From Annona cherimola (taxonomy: Eukaryota > Streptophyta > Magnoliopsida > Magnoliales > Annonaceae): a stretch of DNA of 64,000 bases. A program made the translations under genes and the position numbers. This document shows positions 47,791-59,200 of this stretch, one piece after another; the first letter of the stretch is position 1; every line of letters begins with the position of its first letter. The notes under the pieces are model-generated. The model was not told where the DNA came from and ran no database searches. It worked only from the letters and a program-made list of their open reading frames with translations. Where the stretch lies: positions 12,405,579 to 12,469,578 of the forward strand of contig CM059975.1 in assembly GCA_030490835.1 (NCBI GenBank), read 5' to 3'.

Positions 47791-48970
47791 GTGTTTATTT
47801 ACACTTAAAATATTTTAAATTAAAATTTTTTACTTTCAATAATTACTTTATTTTTCAATATTTCTTTTTATTTTCTTAGTGAGAACCATTAGTGGAGATA
47901 CTAATGTCTTCCCAGTTAAAATAGGTTTACATCAAGGCTCAGCCTTGAGTCTTTACCTTTTTACCTTAGTAATAGATGAAATTACTAGACATCTCCAAGA
48001 AGAAGTACCTTGATGTATGTTATTTACAGATGACATTGTTCTAATAGATGAAACTAAAGAATGACTAAATTTAAAATTAAATAGGTGGGTAGATGCTCTA
48101 GAATCTAATGGTTTTAGAATTAGTCGCACAAAAACTGAATATATGAAATGCAATTTTAATAATAGCGAGAACCCGGATGAGGAATCAATTAAGATTTTAG
48201 ATCAAGCAGTAACAAGAACTAATCACTTTCGGTACTTAGGATCAATAGTTCAAGAGAACGGGGAAATCGAGAAAGATATAATAGGTAGAATTCAAGCAGG
48301 ATAGAAAAAATGGAGAAGTGCATCAGGAATTTTATGTGACCGTCGAGTTTCAGTCAAATTAAAAGGAAAATTTTATAAAACTGCGATTAGACTTGCTATG
48401 CTTTATGGGGCAGAATGTTGGGCAGTTAAATAGCAACATATACAAAAAATGAGCATAGCGGAAATGAGAATGTTAAGGTGGAAGAGTGGTAAAACAAGAA
48501 AAGATAAAATTACGAATGAAATAATTCGAGAAAACTTAAAAGTGAGACTAATTTATGATAAAATGAGAGAAAATAGATTAAGATGATTTGATTATGTTAA
48601 AAAAAGGCCTGAAGTAGCACCGATTAGGAAAACAGAGTCTATCCAAGTAGAAGGTGGTAGGAGAATGAGAGGAAGACCCAAAAAAAATTGATGGAAGTAA
48701 TTAAATAAGATTTAAAAATATTATTCTTAAATCGCCAAGAATGGCGTAACAGAATCCATGCAACCGACCCCACATAGGTGGGAAATGGCTTATGATGATG
48801 ATGATGATGATTTCTTTTATTTTCTTACACAATTATTTTATTTTTCAATTATTTCTATGCAACTATTTATGTAATTAACATATTTATTTTAACTTTATTA
48901 TTTTTACTACTCATTTTTATCCTTATTATATTACATTATTTTTTCTTATTTAAAATTTGTTTGCACTAAG
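47791..48970. mobile_element. PIF-like MITE split by a LINE
   Basis: 47,791-47,878 and 48,811-48,970 join into one MITE of the family seen elsewhere in the window ('tactttcaataattactttatttttcaat...' continuing as '...caattatttctatgcaac', 'ctcatttttatccttattatattacatt'). The LINE at 47,879-48,810 interrupts it, so the MITE is the older insertion. Confidence 0.65.
47879..48810 (+). pseudogene. 5'-truncated RTE-type LINE: C-terminal half of reverse transcriptase, dead
   Basis: The frame from 47,879 reads the reverse transcriptase palm: GLHQGSALS, then FTDDIVLI (the catalytic [FY]xDD motif), then NGFRISRTKTEYM, YLGSIVQENGEI, and a C-terminal [10 protein letters not shown] and [14 protein letters not shown], as in plant RTE clade LINEs. 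At least six in-frame stops break it (for example after EEVP, QAG and AVK), most being TGA or TAG where TGG is expected. The 3' end is a (TGA)n tail (48,791-48,810), typical of RTE. TSDs TTTCTTTTTATTTTCTTA (47,861-47,878) and TTTCTTTTATTTTCTTA (48,811-48,827) frame it. It lacks the endonuclease and N-terminal RT parts through 5' truncation. Confidence 0.9.
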
Positions 48971-49335
48971 AAACCTTTCGTGTTAAAGTTTTTTCGCTTC
49001 GCATAATATTTCCAAGAGCTGTCATTTTCATGCGGGCACGGGTCGCAGAAGTAGTCGCCGAATGAAAGGGGAGCTGCTAACATGAGGCTGTGATAGTTGG
49101 GCCTCATGCCCGCATCCAATCCGATTTCCCACGTAATCACGCTGGAGCATGGGATGATGGCCATTGGCCCATGGATGGAAAGTAGAGCTACAGTACATCG
49201 TTTGCAGGCGGCAGCTGCTCCGATTGCTGAGTGAAGTGGACTTCCAACCAACATACTTCCGAAGTCCCATCTCTACACTCCTGTCATTAATGGTTGAGAA
49301 TTAGATGGCCCCATGTGACAAAAAAAAGGCAAATA
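48971..49335. other. GC-richer intergenic island
   Basis: About 48,980-49,300 is GC-richer, with overlapping minus-strand frames of 80-102 codons, none with motifs I recognise. Confidence 0.35.
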
Positions 49336-49339
49336 TAAA

Positions 49340-49615
49340 GGGTGTGTTTGTTTATGATAAAAAGTGTCAACTAAAACTTTTCAATCTAAAACTTTTCACT
49401 CTCCATAATTACTCTATTTTTAATTATTTTTTTACATTTTTCTATATAAACTACCATACTTTTCAATTATTTCTACACAATTACCCATACAACTAACCTA
49501 TCTATTTTATTACTCCTTGTCATTACTCCTATTATATCACATCATTTTCTATTGATTTGACAACTTCTGCTCCAAAAACTTTTCATCAAAAGTTTTACCT
49601 CTAACCAAACACACC
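49340..49615. mobile_element. PIF-like MITE, ~276 bp
   Basis: Left GGGTGTGTTTGTTTATG and right (reverse strand) GGTGTGTTTGGTTAG form the TIR. The interior matches the copy at 20,439-20,696 closely ('acaactaacctatctatttt', 'attactcctattatatcacatc', 'cttttcatcaaaagtttta'). A-rich flanks obscure the TSD. Confidence 0.75.
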
Positions 49616-49661
49616 AAAAAACTAGTATTTTTTGACAAATCGTAATCACCAATTAAAATTT

Positions 49662-49982
49662 GAGAGTCTAATTCTACACACCCGAGTGCTTACATTCATT
49701 TTTAAAATTTTTTCACACAAGGATTAATCTAAATATATTTAACATGTGTATGGATTTTTACGATTTCTGAAGATTTTTAAATTTTTTCAGATTTTTAAAA
49801 AATCAGTGGAAATTACTAAAAATTTCATTGATTTTTTAAAAATATGAAAAAATATGAAAATCTTCAAAAAGGATAAAAATTGATACTTATATTAAATACA
49901 CATAGATTAAAAGTTTCATGAAAATTTTTTCTAAAAAAATAAAAAAAAGGTGTAATACACTAGGGTACATAAAATTAGGCTC
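49662..49982. mobile_element. MULE/hAT-type palindromic MITE, 321 bp, 8-bp TSD
   Basis: Left GAGAGTCTAATTCTACACAC and right (reverse strand) GGAGCCTAATTTTATGTAC form an imperfect TIR. TAAAATTT is repeated exactly at 49,654-49,661 and 49,983-49,990; a ninth base (T versus C) differs. The inner parts fold back and match the element at 18,229-18,574. Confidence 0.7.
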
Positions 49983-49990
49983 CTAAAATT

Positions 49991-50556
49991 TGGAAAGATA
50001 GGATATTTCAGTATATAAAAGTTTTCCGACTGAGAGAACGTCCGTTAACCTTCGTATGTGATGTGTGAAATGTTCTATTCTTTTTATTTCCCTACAAATC
50101 ATTTCATACTCTGATAATTTTATTTTTTAAAATTTTACCCTTATATTCGAATCATTTTTTCTTTCAACTATAGTCCAACAATTCTATTTATTTTCACTTT
50201 ATCCTTATAATTTTATATCAATCATATAAATTTCAAAATATTTCGTTTTACATTCTCCGTCGCATCCTAGAATCCCACAAAAAATACATTAACGAATGTC
50301 TCTAAAATCTTTTTCAATTTAAAACTTTTTACTATTCTATTTTTTAATTATTTTTCACATCTTTTTATGCAACTATTGTACTTTTCAATTTTTTTATATA
50401 ACCACCCATACAAGTAATATATTTATTTTAATTTTATTTTTTACTTCTCATTATTACCTTTATTATATCAATATTGTTTTTTCTCATTTCAAAAATTTTA
50501 TGTAAAATTTTTTTATTTAAATGTTTTATCACTTTCCAAAACTACCACTAATAAAA
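49991..50556. repeat. degenerate MITE remnants
   Basis: 50,290-50,556 keeps the family phrases 'cttttcaatt', 'aaccacccatacaagtaatatatttattttaa' (in part) and 'cattattacctttattatatca'. 49,991-50,290 is looser. No ends or TSDs resolved. Confidence 0.5.
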
Positions 50557-50557
50557 A

Positions 50558-50706
50558 GTAACGCCCATGACCATTTTGGTAAGGTTTGGTGTTCGATTCC
50601 CTGCATGTGTGTCTAGGTATTTATTTCTCCCTAATTTTGTGAGAGTTTTACTTATCCCCTTTGGTGGGGTATATTTGATAAGAGCTTATTGTTTCTCTTT
50701 AAAAAT
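50558..50706 (+). mobile_element. tRNA-derived SINE, plus strand
   Basis: TGGTGTTCGATTCCCTGC (50,588-50,605) is a good Pol III B box, and CATGACCATTTTGGTAAGG upstream (50,566-50,584) is a plausible A-box region at the usual distance. The 3' part ends in T-rich sequence (to 50,706) as in Au-like SINEs, not poly(A). No clear TSD. Confidence 0.6.
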
Positions 50707-52040
50707 GGTAAGAATGTCTTAAGGATTACATGTAATACAAATTGAGATAGTTACAAATATATACATAAAAAATAGCTACAGTAGATTAGGTTTCGACCTT
50801 TACTTGTCATCTTGATATTTAAAAAATAAATGAAATTCTTAAAACAAAGTATATGTTTTTCATTTTATAAAACTTGTCTAGCAATGATAAGGGGTAGTGA
50901 GGGAGCAAACTTCTTACTTCTCTCTATACATTTTTCAAAATGATTTAATACTTTAATTATCTAATTATTCTGCTTTTTAAAATTTTTACTATATATTTTA
51001 ATAATTTCATCACATTACTATCTTTTTTTTTTTTCACTTTACCCTTATAATATTACATCACCTTTATATTTTTCAAAAACCTAATTTCATATTTTTCTAC
51101 CACTTATGTTAACGAGCATTTCCTATAACTTTTTAGTATAAAATTTTTCATTCTCTAAGATTATCATATTTTTTTTATGGAACTATCATATTTTTTAATC
51201 ATTTCTTTGCAATAACATATAAACTTTTGCACCAAACTTTTAATTTAAAAACTACATACTTTTCACTTACATCGCTTCTCGTATTTAAAAAATCTTTCTA
51301 TCAAAATTTTTCATTCAAAATATTAAACATACTCTAAATTTGATATCTATTGTGGAATGATACAAAGATGTAGCAAATTGTGTATTTTATTCTCTTTATT
51401 CATTACTCCTATTATGACGCATTATTTCTCTTACTTTTATTTATCCTGTTTACACTACAGTATATACACCCATGTCAATCACTTAGGCATCCAAATGGTG
51501 ACTATAAGTAATGTATTTTAAGGAAAAGAATATGAGAAATATATTATTGAAAAATATAGAAATACACATTTACAAATAATTAAAAATATAAAGGCAAGAT
51601 TTTTTTTTTTTTTTGAAAAGATTTTTGTAGTCTAGCTAATAAATGACCGCAGCTGCAGAAATAGCCCAAGGTGGCTGCAAACAAGGTGGGTTGTGACAAT
51701 GTGCTTCCAAAATTTGGGTCATCTTAATTCGGGCTAACGCTGGCCACATGTGGCAATTCCTGTTCCCTACGGTAGAATAGTAATAAAAGATGATAAGCGC
51801 AAACCGAGAAAGCAAACCACGCCCAGCAGCAACGTGCATAGGACCGCGGAGTTGCTTTGGCTCGCACGAATTTTTAATTTTGGTAGACATTTATAGACTG
51901 TTCCATAATCTAAAGTAAATGAAGTCAAACATCGACTAAAATAGACCGAAAATCCACCGTCCAGTGATTCGAATTTTGGAGGCCTCGTAATCTCACGGAA
52001 TTTAGATGGTGTCTGGTGTCAGTGGTTTGCAGAACGGGGT
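50707..52040. other. AT-rich intergenic DNA with MITE and SINE scraps
   Basis: 51,115-51,350 has PIF-like MITE phrases in degraded form. 51,463-51,497 repeats the 5' part of the SINE at 33,754-33,916. 51,640-51,900 is a GC-richer island without recognisable frame. A (TTA)n run follows at 52,044-52,070. Confidence 0.5.
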
Positions 52041-52099
52041 ATATTATTTATTATTATTATTATTATTATTTTCTCGGTTCCGAGGATGGTTTGGAAGTG

Positions 52100-53297
52100 G
52101 TTGCGTATGAAAGATGCACGTGGAGCAGAGCATCATAGAGCGGGGCGGGGGCGTGCGTGAGTACTGCGGAGTATCCCCCTGCGGCGCATTGTAATTAGTG
52201 AGGGAAGGAAGGAGGCGACCGGAACCGGGAGAAGCTTGGACGTGAGCATGAGAAAGCCATCATCAGCTCCATACTGTCCCTCCGCCTTCTATCTTAGCTG
52301 CTCTTGACTATTTCGCTCCTCCATTTCTCTCAATCCCTATTCCCAGATTCGTAGAAATCTCTTCTTCTCTTTTGTTTTTTTTATTTTTATTTTTAACAAT
52401 ATCATCAAGCTCTTCGCTCTCCGTGATAGAGGTTCGTTTGGTGGGCTTTGCAGATCCGGAAAAGGTTTGCGCTCTCTCTCTCTCTCTCTCTCCGTGCGTG
52501 TGTAGTAGATCAGAGAGGGTACCCGTGGCGTGCTTTTGTTTTCAGTTGAATCTGTCTTTGCAAATGCCCAAAAGCTGCCGAGATTTTTACTGGAGGCGGG
52601 TGAATTCTCCGTCCTGAGAACTTCTGAGAACAGAAAGAAAGGAGAGAAATATATTGAGTTATTATTGTGACTTCGTTTTTTGTTTTTGTTTGGGTTCTGT
52701 TGAGGAATGAAGCTGCAACTCGTATTTTATAAATAGGTTCTGAGCAATGCACAGTTTTTTTTTTTTTTTTGGGATTGTTTTTGGGGAGGTTGATCTGGTA
52801 GAAGTTCCGTGGTTTCTGGAGGTTTGCAGATGTGGAAACGTTATGCTATCAAACAGAAAAGAAGGAAGAGAATTTCCAAAGTCTATTGCAGAAGTACTCC
52901 CAACATTTTATTCTTTGGGTTTTGGTGGAAATATATGCTCTCTTTGTAACATGGGCTTGGTTATTGTTAAGGAATTGATTGCATGCCATTTCTCTGTTTG
53001 TTTACTGTAATGCACCACGAAATTTGAGTCCCTGGTAACTTCCGTAATATCTTCACTTGATTCTGTTGAAACAGTATTTTGAGAAGTGGGGAGCGGTCTG
53101 TAGAGCAGTTAGCATCAAAATGGGAGATGCTGAAGCCTTCAGTGTATCGATTCAAATTTACGGTTCCTGGAAAACAGCTAAGCAGTTGATGTTTTAGTTC
53201 CCTTATTGTTTGTACTTAAGATACTGACAAGGCAGCAGCCAATGAATTTTTCTTTAATTCTGGGGATTGGGTTTGTCTCGCTAGTTTGTTTCAAGTG
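52100..53297 (+). promoter_or_regulatory. promoter and untranslated leader region of the PP2C fusion gene
   Basis: GC-rich sequence from 52,100, a CT-rich stretch (52,460-52,492, (CT)n) and several GTxxGT-like donors suggest a transcribed leader with one or more introns before the ATG at 53,298. TCTCGCTAG at 53,276-53,284 is a possible acceptor just upstream of the start. No TATA box can be assigned with confidence. Open frames here (52,372-52,617, 52,747-53,010) lack motifs. Confidence 0.4.
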
Positions 53298-56200
53298 ATG
53301 GGGTGTTTGTATTCAAAGGACTGCATTGGGCAGGTGCCCATTTCTCCAAGGGATTCCAAACTCAAAGGAGTTGATAATGCAAAGGCTACTGGGGATTTCT
53401 CTGGTTCTCTCACCTCATCATCTGGGCAAGGAGGAGAATATGGAGACGAATTGCACCAACTAAGTTTAAACAAGGACTCTGATATTGCTATCAATAGGCT
53501 CTCAAGGGTTTCAGCACAGTTTCTTCCGCCTGATGGGTCACGCATTATTAAAGTTCCATCAGCAAACTATGAATTCAAGTACTCTTACCTATCTCAAAGA
53601 GGATACTATCCAGATGCCCTAGATAAGGCCAACCAGGATAGCTTTTGTATACACACCCCTTTCGGGGTGGACCCTGACGACCACTTCTTTGGAGTGTTTG
53701 ATGGACATGGAGAATTTGGTGCACAATGCTCACAATTTGCTAAGCGAAAACTATGCGAGAATTTACTCAGGCATGGGCAGTTTCACGCGGATGCTGTTGA
53801 GGCATGCCATGCTGCTTTTTTAGCAACCAATTCACAGCTGCATTCAGACAGCATAGATGACAGCATGAGCGGGACAACGGCAATAACAATATTGGTCTGT
53901 GGTAGGAAGATATATGTAGCAAACTCAGGTGATTCTAGGGCTGTTATTGCTGAAAGAAGAGGCAAAGAGATTGTAGCTGTGGACCTTTCCATTGACCAGA
54001 CTCCTTTTCGAACAGATGAACTTGAAAGGGTGAAGAAATCTGGAGCAAGGGTTCTAACAATGGATCAGATTGAGGGCCTGAAGAACCCAGATGTGCAGTG
54101 TTGGGGCACAGAAGAAGGGGATGATGGAGATCCTCCAAGGCTGTGGGTACCAGGAGGGATGTACCCTGGTACAGCATTCACGAGGAGCATTGGAGATTCG
54201 ATTGCTGAAAGTATTGGTGTTGTTTCTACACCTGAGATTGTTGTCTTGGAGCTCACACCAAATCATCCATTCTTTGTGATTGCCAGTGATGGCGTGTTTG
54301 AATTCTTGTCAAGCCAAACTGTGGTTGACATGGTAAATAAATCTCAGTTATCTTTTTTTTTTTTTCCTGAAATGATTTACAATTATATTGCCTTTGCAAT
54401 TGATTCTTCTCCTTTTTTCCCTCTCTTCGACCACCATCGACTGTGGATAATTAGATTTATTATTGTATTTTTTTTGAATTAATTGCATATAAAGTGATGA
54501 AGTGATGGCAGTTCCTGTCTTTCATTGAATTTTGGTACACTGTATATTGGTCATTCCTGTTGGAAAGGAAACACTAAATGCTAGCTTAGTAGTTGTTGCT
54601 TAAAGGAGTAAAGGATTCTGCTACCCTATGTTATACATGGGTTTTATAGCTGTTTCTGAATCCTTGTCTTTTCTTTGTTTCCCCCCATTTTTATGGGGTT
54701 ATGTCATCTCTTATCTTCAGGCAGCTTCAGGTTATTTGCCATTCTAGGAAGTTTAGCTATTTACGACTGTGTACATGCTGTGCCAAGATATTGATGCGTT
54801 TACTTTCCTTTTTTTCCTCAATAATTTTGACAGGGTTTGTATGTCGTGTCCAGCCATCAGGCAACATTCCTCTTTCTGTGTTGAAGCCTTTTTTCCACCA
54901 TTTTCCGCCAAAATTTGAAAATGAATATGCAGGTTATTTGCCATTTTAGGAAGTTGATCCATTTACAACTGTATAGCTGGTGTGCCAAGATATGGATCAG
55001 TGCAGGTCCTCTAAATTGCAAAATTTAAATATTCCTAGAAGTAGACAGGTGGGAAGGTTCATTATGGCTCGTTATTCTAATCATATGGATTGATCGTGGC
55101 TCATTAATGTAAATGTGCAGGCACCACATTATCCACTAGCAACCGGATGGTAGGACTTGGTTTGTACTGGTGGAATTGACCGTGATATCCCAAAAATCTA
55201 GTCTGTCTGCTGTTGAAAACCCTGCTTATTTGGACTGTAATGTTGGGAATGGGGATCTCTCATCCAAACATCCAACTTATGTTTTGCTGTGTGTTTTTGT
55301 ATAGATATCAAGAGTGAACTTAGCCATGGCACTCATGCCTTCTTAGAAACAATGGCATCTGCTTTGTTATAAACTTTAGAACTTCTTGGTAGGAGTTTCC
55401 ACTACAAATCTTTAATGGAACACCTTGCAGTCATCCTGGTCTATTTTTATCACATGGCTTTCCATGGTTGGTGCTTCCTTCTAGTTAGTTTGGACATGTA
55501 GGCTGGTGCAGTGATCAAGTTGGCATCCTTTCTAGCCCATCTCTAGCTGTACTTGTTTTGCTATTATTTTCTCTCTTTCTCATTCTACGCTCATGCAGAC
55601 TATTTTCTTTTTTGTCATATCTGAATTTCAGGTTTCAAAATTTAAAGATCCTCGTGATGCGTGTGCTGCAGTTGTTGCTGAGTCATACCGACTCTGGCTG
55701 CAATATGAGACACGCACTGATGACATTACAATCATAGTGGTTCACATCAATGGGCTGACTGATGTATGCAGTTCATCTTCTGGTCTAGTTGGCTACTCTT
55801 GTTCTTTTCTTTCTGGCTTCCTATTCAATTTGTTTTTATTTTTTATTTTTATTCATGACAGACTGAGATTAACCAAATAAGCAAGGAGGTCAGCATAAGA
55901 CCACTGCATCAAGTTGTGGATGTTACCGGATCTGAATCTCCTTCAACTATTAGCTGGAATTCTAGGAACCAACGTACAAGACATGATTTGTCACGGGCAC
56001 GCCTTAGAGCTATTGAATCTTCTCTTGAGAACGGGCATGTTTGGGTTCCTCCACCTCCATCACATAGGAAGACCTGGGAAGAAGAAGTAAACTTTGCCTC
56101 CTCCCCCTCTTGGGTCTACATATCTGCAGAAAACATTTGTAGAATTCTACTTTGTATGGTTTGTTTTCTTTGAACATTTGCTGTTTGATTGTTGATCCTG

Positions 56201-59200
56201 TGTTAACTAATACATCTTGGACCTCTTGCAGGCACATATCGAGAGGGCATTACATGATCACTTCTTGTTCAGAAAACTTACAGATACTCAATGCCATGTT
56301 TTGTTGGATTGCATGCAACGGGTTGAGTTCCAAGCTGGAGATATAGTTGTGCAACAGGTCTTGTCTTTCTATTAATTTCATGTTGGAAATAAAGCTCCTA
56401 CTATCTAGCCCTTAAATGCCAAGGAATAACTCTTAACAGATTGAGTGGGAACTTTACTTTCAGGGAGGAGAAGGTGATTGCTTTTATGTTGTTGGCAGTG
56501 GGGAATTCGAGGTGTTAGCTACACAGGTCTCATTTCTGTTTAAAGCTTTCAAAGTCTTTTTCTTTGATTCTGAGTTAGATATCTCAAGATACAACTATCA
56601 TCAGCTCCTTGGGGGTGTTTAACTAATTTTTGAAGATACATTTTTTGCATCCTCAAAATTTTTTTCATTCTCGTCTATACTAATTCTCTTTTATGGTGAC
56701 GTTTATAATTTTTTTCCTTGATTTTGATAGCGGTAATAACCATGTACATGAAATGTAGGAAGATGCAGATGAAGGGAAAGAGGTGCATAGAGTTTTGCAT
56801 CGTTACACTGCTGAAAAGATGTCATCTTTTGGGGAGCTGGCACTGATGTGAGATAGACCTTTGATACCACTATTGTTTCATTCAGCTAAAGGGTTTGCAT
56901 TGTGTTCATTAAGCTGAAGGGATAATGTTTGATGACTTCTATGGTGAAACAGGTATAACAAGCCACTCCAATCATCTGTTCGTGCAGTGACAAATGGAAC
57001 CCTGTGGGCATTGAAGAGAGAAGATTTTAGAGGAATTCTTATGTCAGAGTTCTCTAATATGTCATCTTTGAAGTTGCTTAGATCTGTAGAGCTTCTTTCT
57101 AGACTCACAATTTTGCAGCTGAGTCAGATTGCTGGTTCTCTTTTGGAACTTTCCTTCTCCGATGGACAGACAATAATCAACAAGGCAATCAATTTTTCTG
57201 CAACTACATAGTGCATTTTTACTGTGGATATTACAATTCTAAACTTTTTGTCGTGTAATATCTTTTTATTTTTTGTAAACGTTGAGAGAGAAGTGTACCC
57301 ATTATTCATATTTCATGCATCATTTTATGTTCCATAATTTCTCCATTGCGTGCCATATTTCATGAATGCTGTTAGTTTCTCCATCAGTTCCATTTGGCAT
57401 AGAGACTCAGACTAGTACAGGAAGCGTCAAACAAAGACTTATAAGAGTGGATCTTCTTGTGATGCACCTGTGCTCCAACTATGTCTATTAGGCCCTTTGG
57501 ACCCTTTCTAGGAATTACTTTTTTTTCTTTTGTTTGAAATGCCTTCCTGGGAATTACTTATTACTGTATTAGGTGGCCAAGTCCAGTTGGCCACATATGG
57601 AAAATTATTGGAAGACTACAGATTTTGCATAATTTTGCATCCTTTTCATGTGGGAAGAGATTACCCCCACCCACCCCCATGTCTATGGGTGATTCATGGA
57701 ACTGATTGGATGCAAAGGTTGCATCTGATGTTCATCTAGCATCTTTATTCGTATAACTGATTAGATGCAACGGTTACATCTTGATATTCATCTGGTGTCT
57801 TTTTTGTGTGCAGCCTAACATATAGATTCATATAGTCTTAGAGGCAGTGTTAATATCCAGTGACTATACTTCTGTTTAATCAAACTCCAATACTGTATCA
57901 CTGGCACCTGCAGACTCTAGACATTCCATAGTGTGTCTAAAGAATCCAGTTTTATTGATTCTACTTGTCTTGTCATGCAGAATGAGCATCTGTCTGCGTT
58001 GTATATCATCCAGAAGGGGCGGGTCAGGCTTGCATTTAATTTGGACATGATAGGAAGTTCTAATATTTGCAGCATCTTGCCTGAAAATCTTGAACAACAA
58101 GATCCTTCTCAGATCAGTAATGAATGCTCAGTGGAGAAGACAGAGGGAAGCTATTTCGGTGAATGGACAATTTATGGTGAACGTATTGATTCTTTGAGTG
58201 CCGTTGCTGTTGGTGATGTGGTCTGTTTAGTTCTAACGAAGGAGAAATTTGACTCTGTTGTGGGACCAATTGCAAAGCTTCCGCAAGATGATCGCAAGTA
58301 TGTCATACTTGACCTAGGGAATGCTTTATACATGAATTCAAACTGTTAAAATATCTCAAGTCTTGTGAGTTTCATGTCAATCTCATGAGCTTCTGATGCA
58401 AACCTTGAAGAATTTTTTATGGGTTACGAGTCCTCAACCTTGATACTAAATTGTGGCACTCAGGTCTAAAGATTATTCTCTTAGTCCGACCAGTGAACGT
58501 GTTGCTAAAATTGATGCGGAAAGTTTTGGAAAAGTTAAATTCTCTGATTTGGTAAGCGAAATGATACTTAATTATGGTAAAATGATGCTGACTTTGGATG
58601 CAGTTACATTTTGTCATGTTTTAGTTGTATTTGCTCACCCCTTAGATCTTTCTGGTTGTGACCTTGATACCTTATCACCAATCAAATTTATTTGCAGGCT
58701 GACAGCCCATTGATATGTATAATTGGAATAGCCTTCATTATCATTTCATGGCAGAAACCCAATTCTGTTTCTGCAAAATATGGGTCATTAGACTTTATTC
58801 CCGTATCAGCTGATGGCTTGAATATGTGCACACTGGGAATAGCATATACCACAACTGGTAGCTTGTGTAACTGTTGTATTTTGATTATCATATATCAGTT
58901 TGCATATTGCTGAATGCTGACTTCTGAGACCTTGCTGTTCTGATTTACCAAATGGGTTTGTCGTCCAGGAATGGAGAACAAGTATATATTCAACAGATTA
59001 CAGTGAGATTGGGATTGTGCTCCTGAAAGGCTCTGGTATGCATTAGCTTTCTGCATCTTTTTTGGAACTTCTAGTCACATCCAAGCAAAATTTTCCAGTT
59101 TGTACATTTTATTCGTTTCCATAAACCATTTTGTTTTCTTCGGGGTCTATTGTGGGCTAAGGAAGCTTGTTCTCTTTGAGAACTGACTTTGTCCGTGAAT

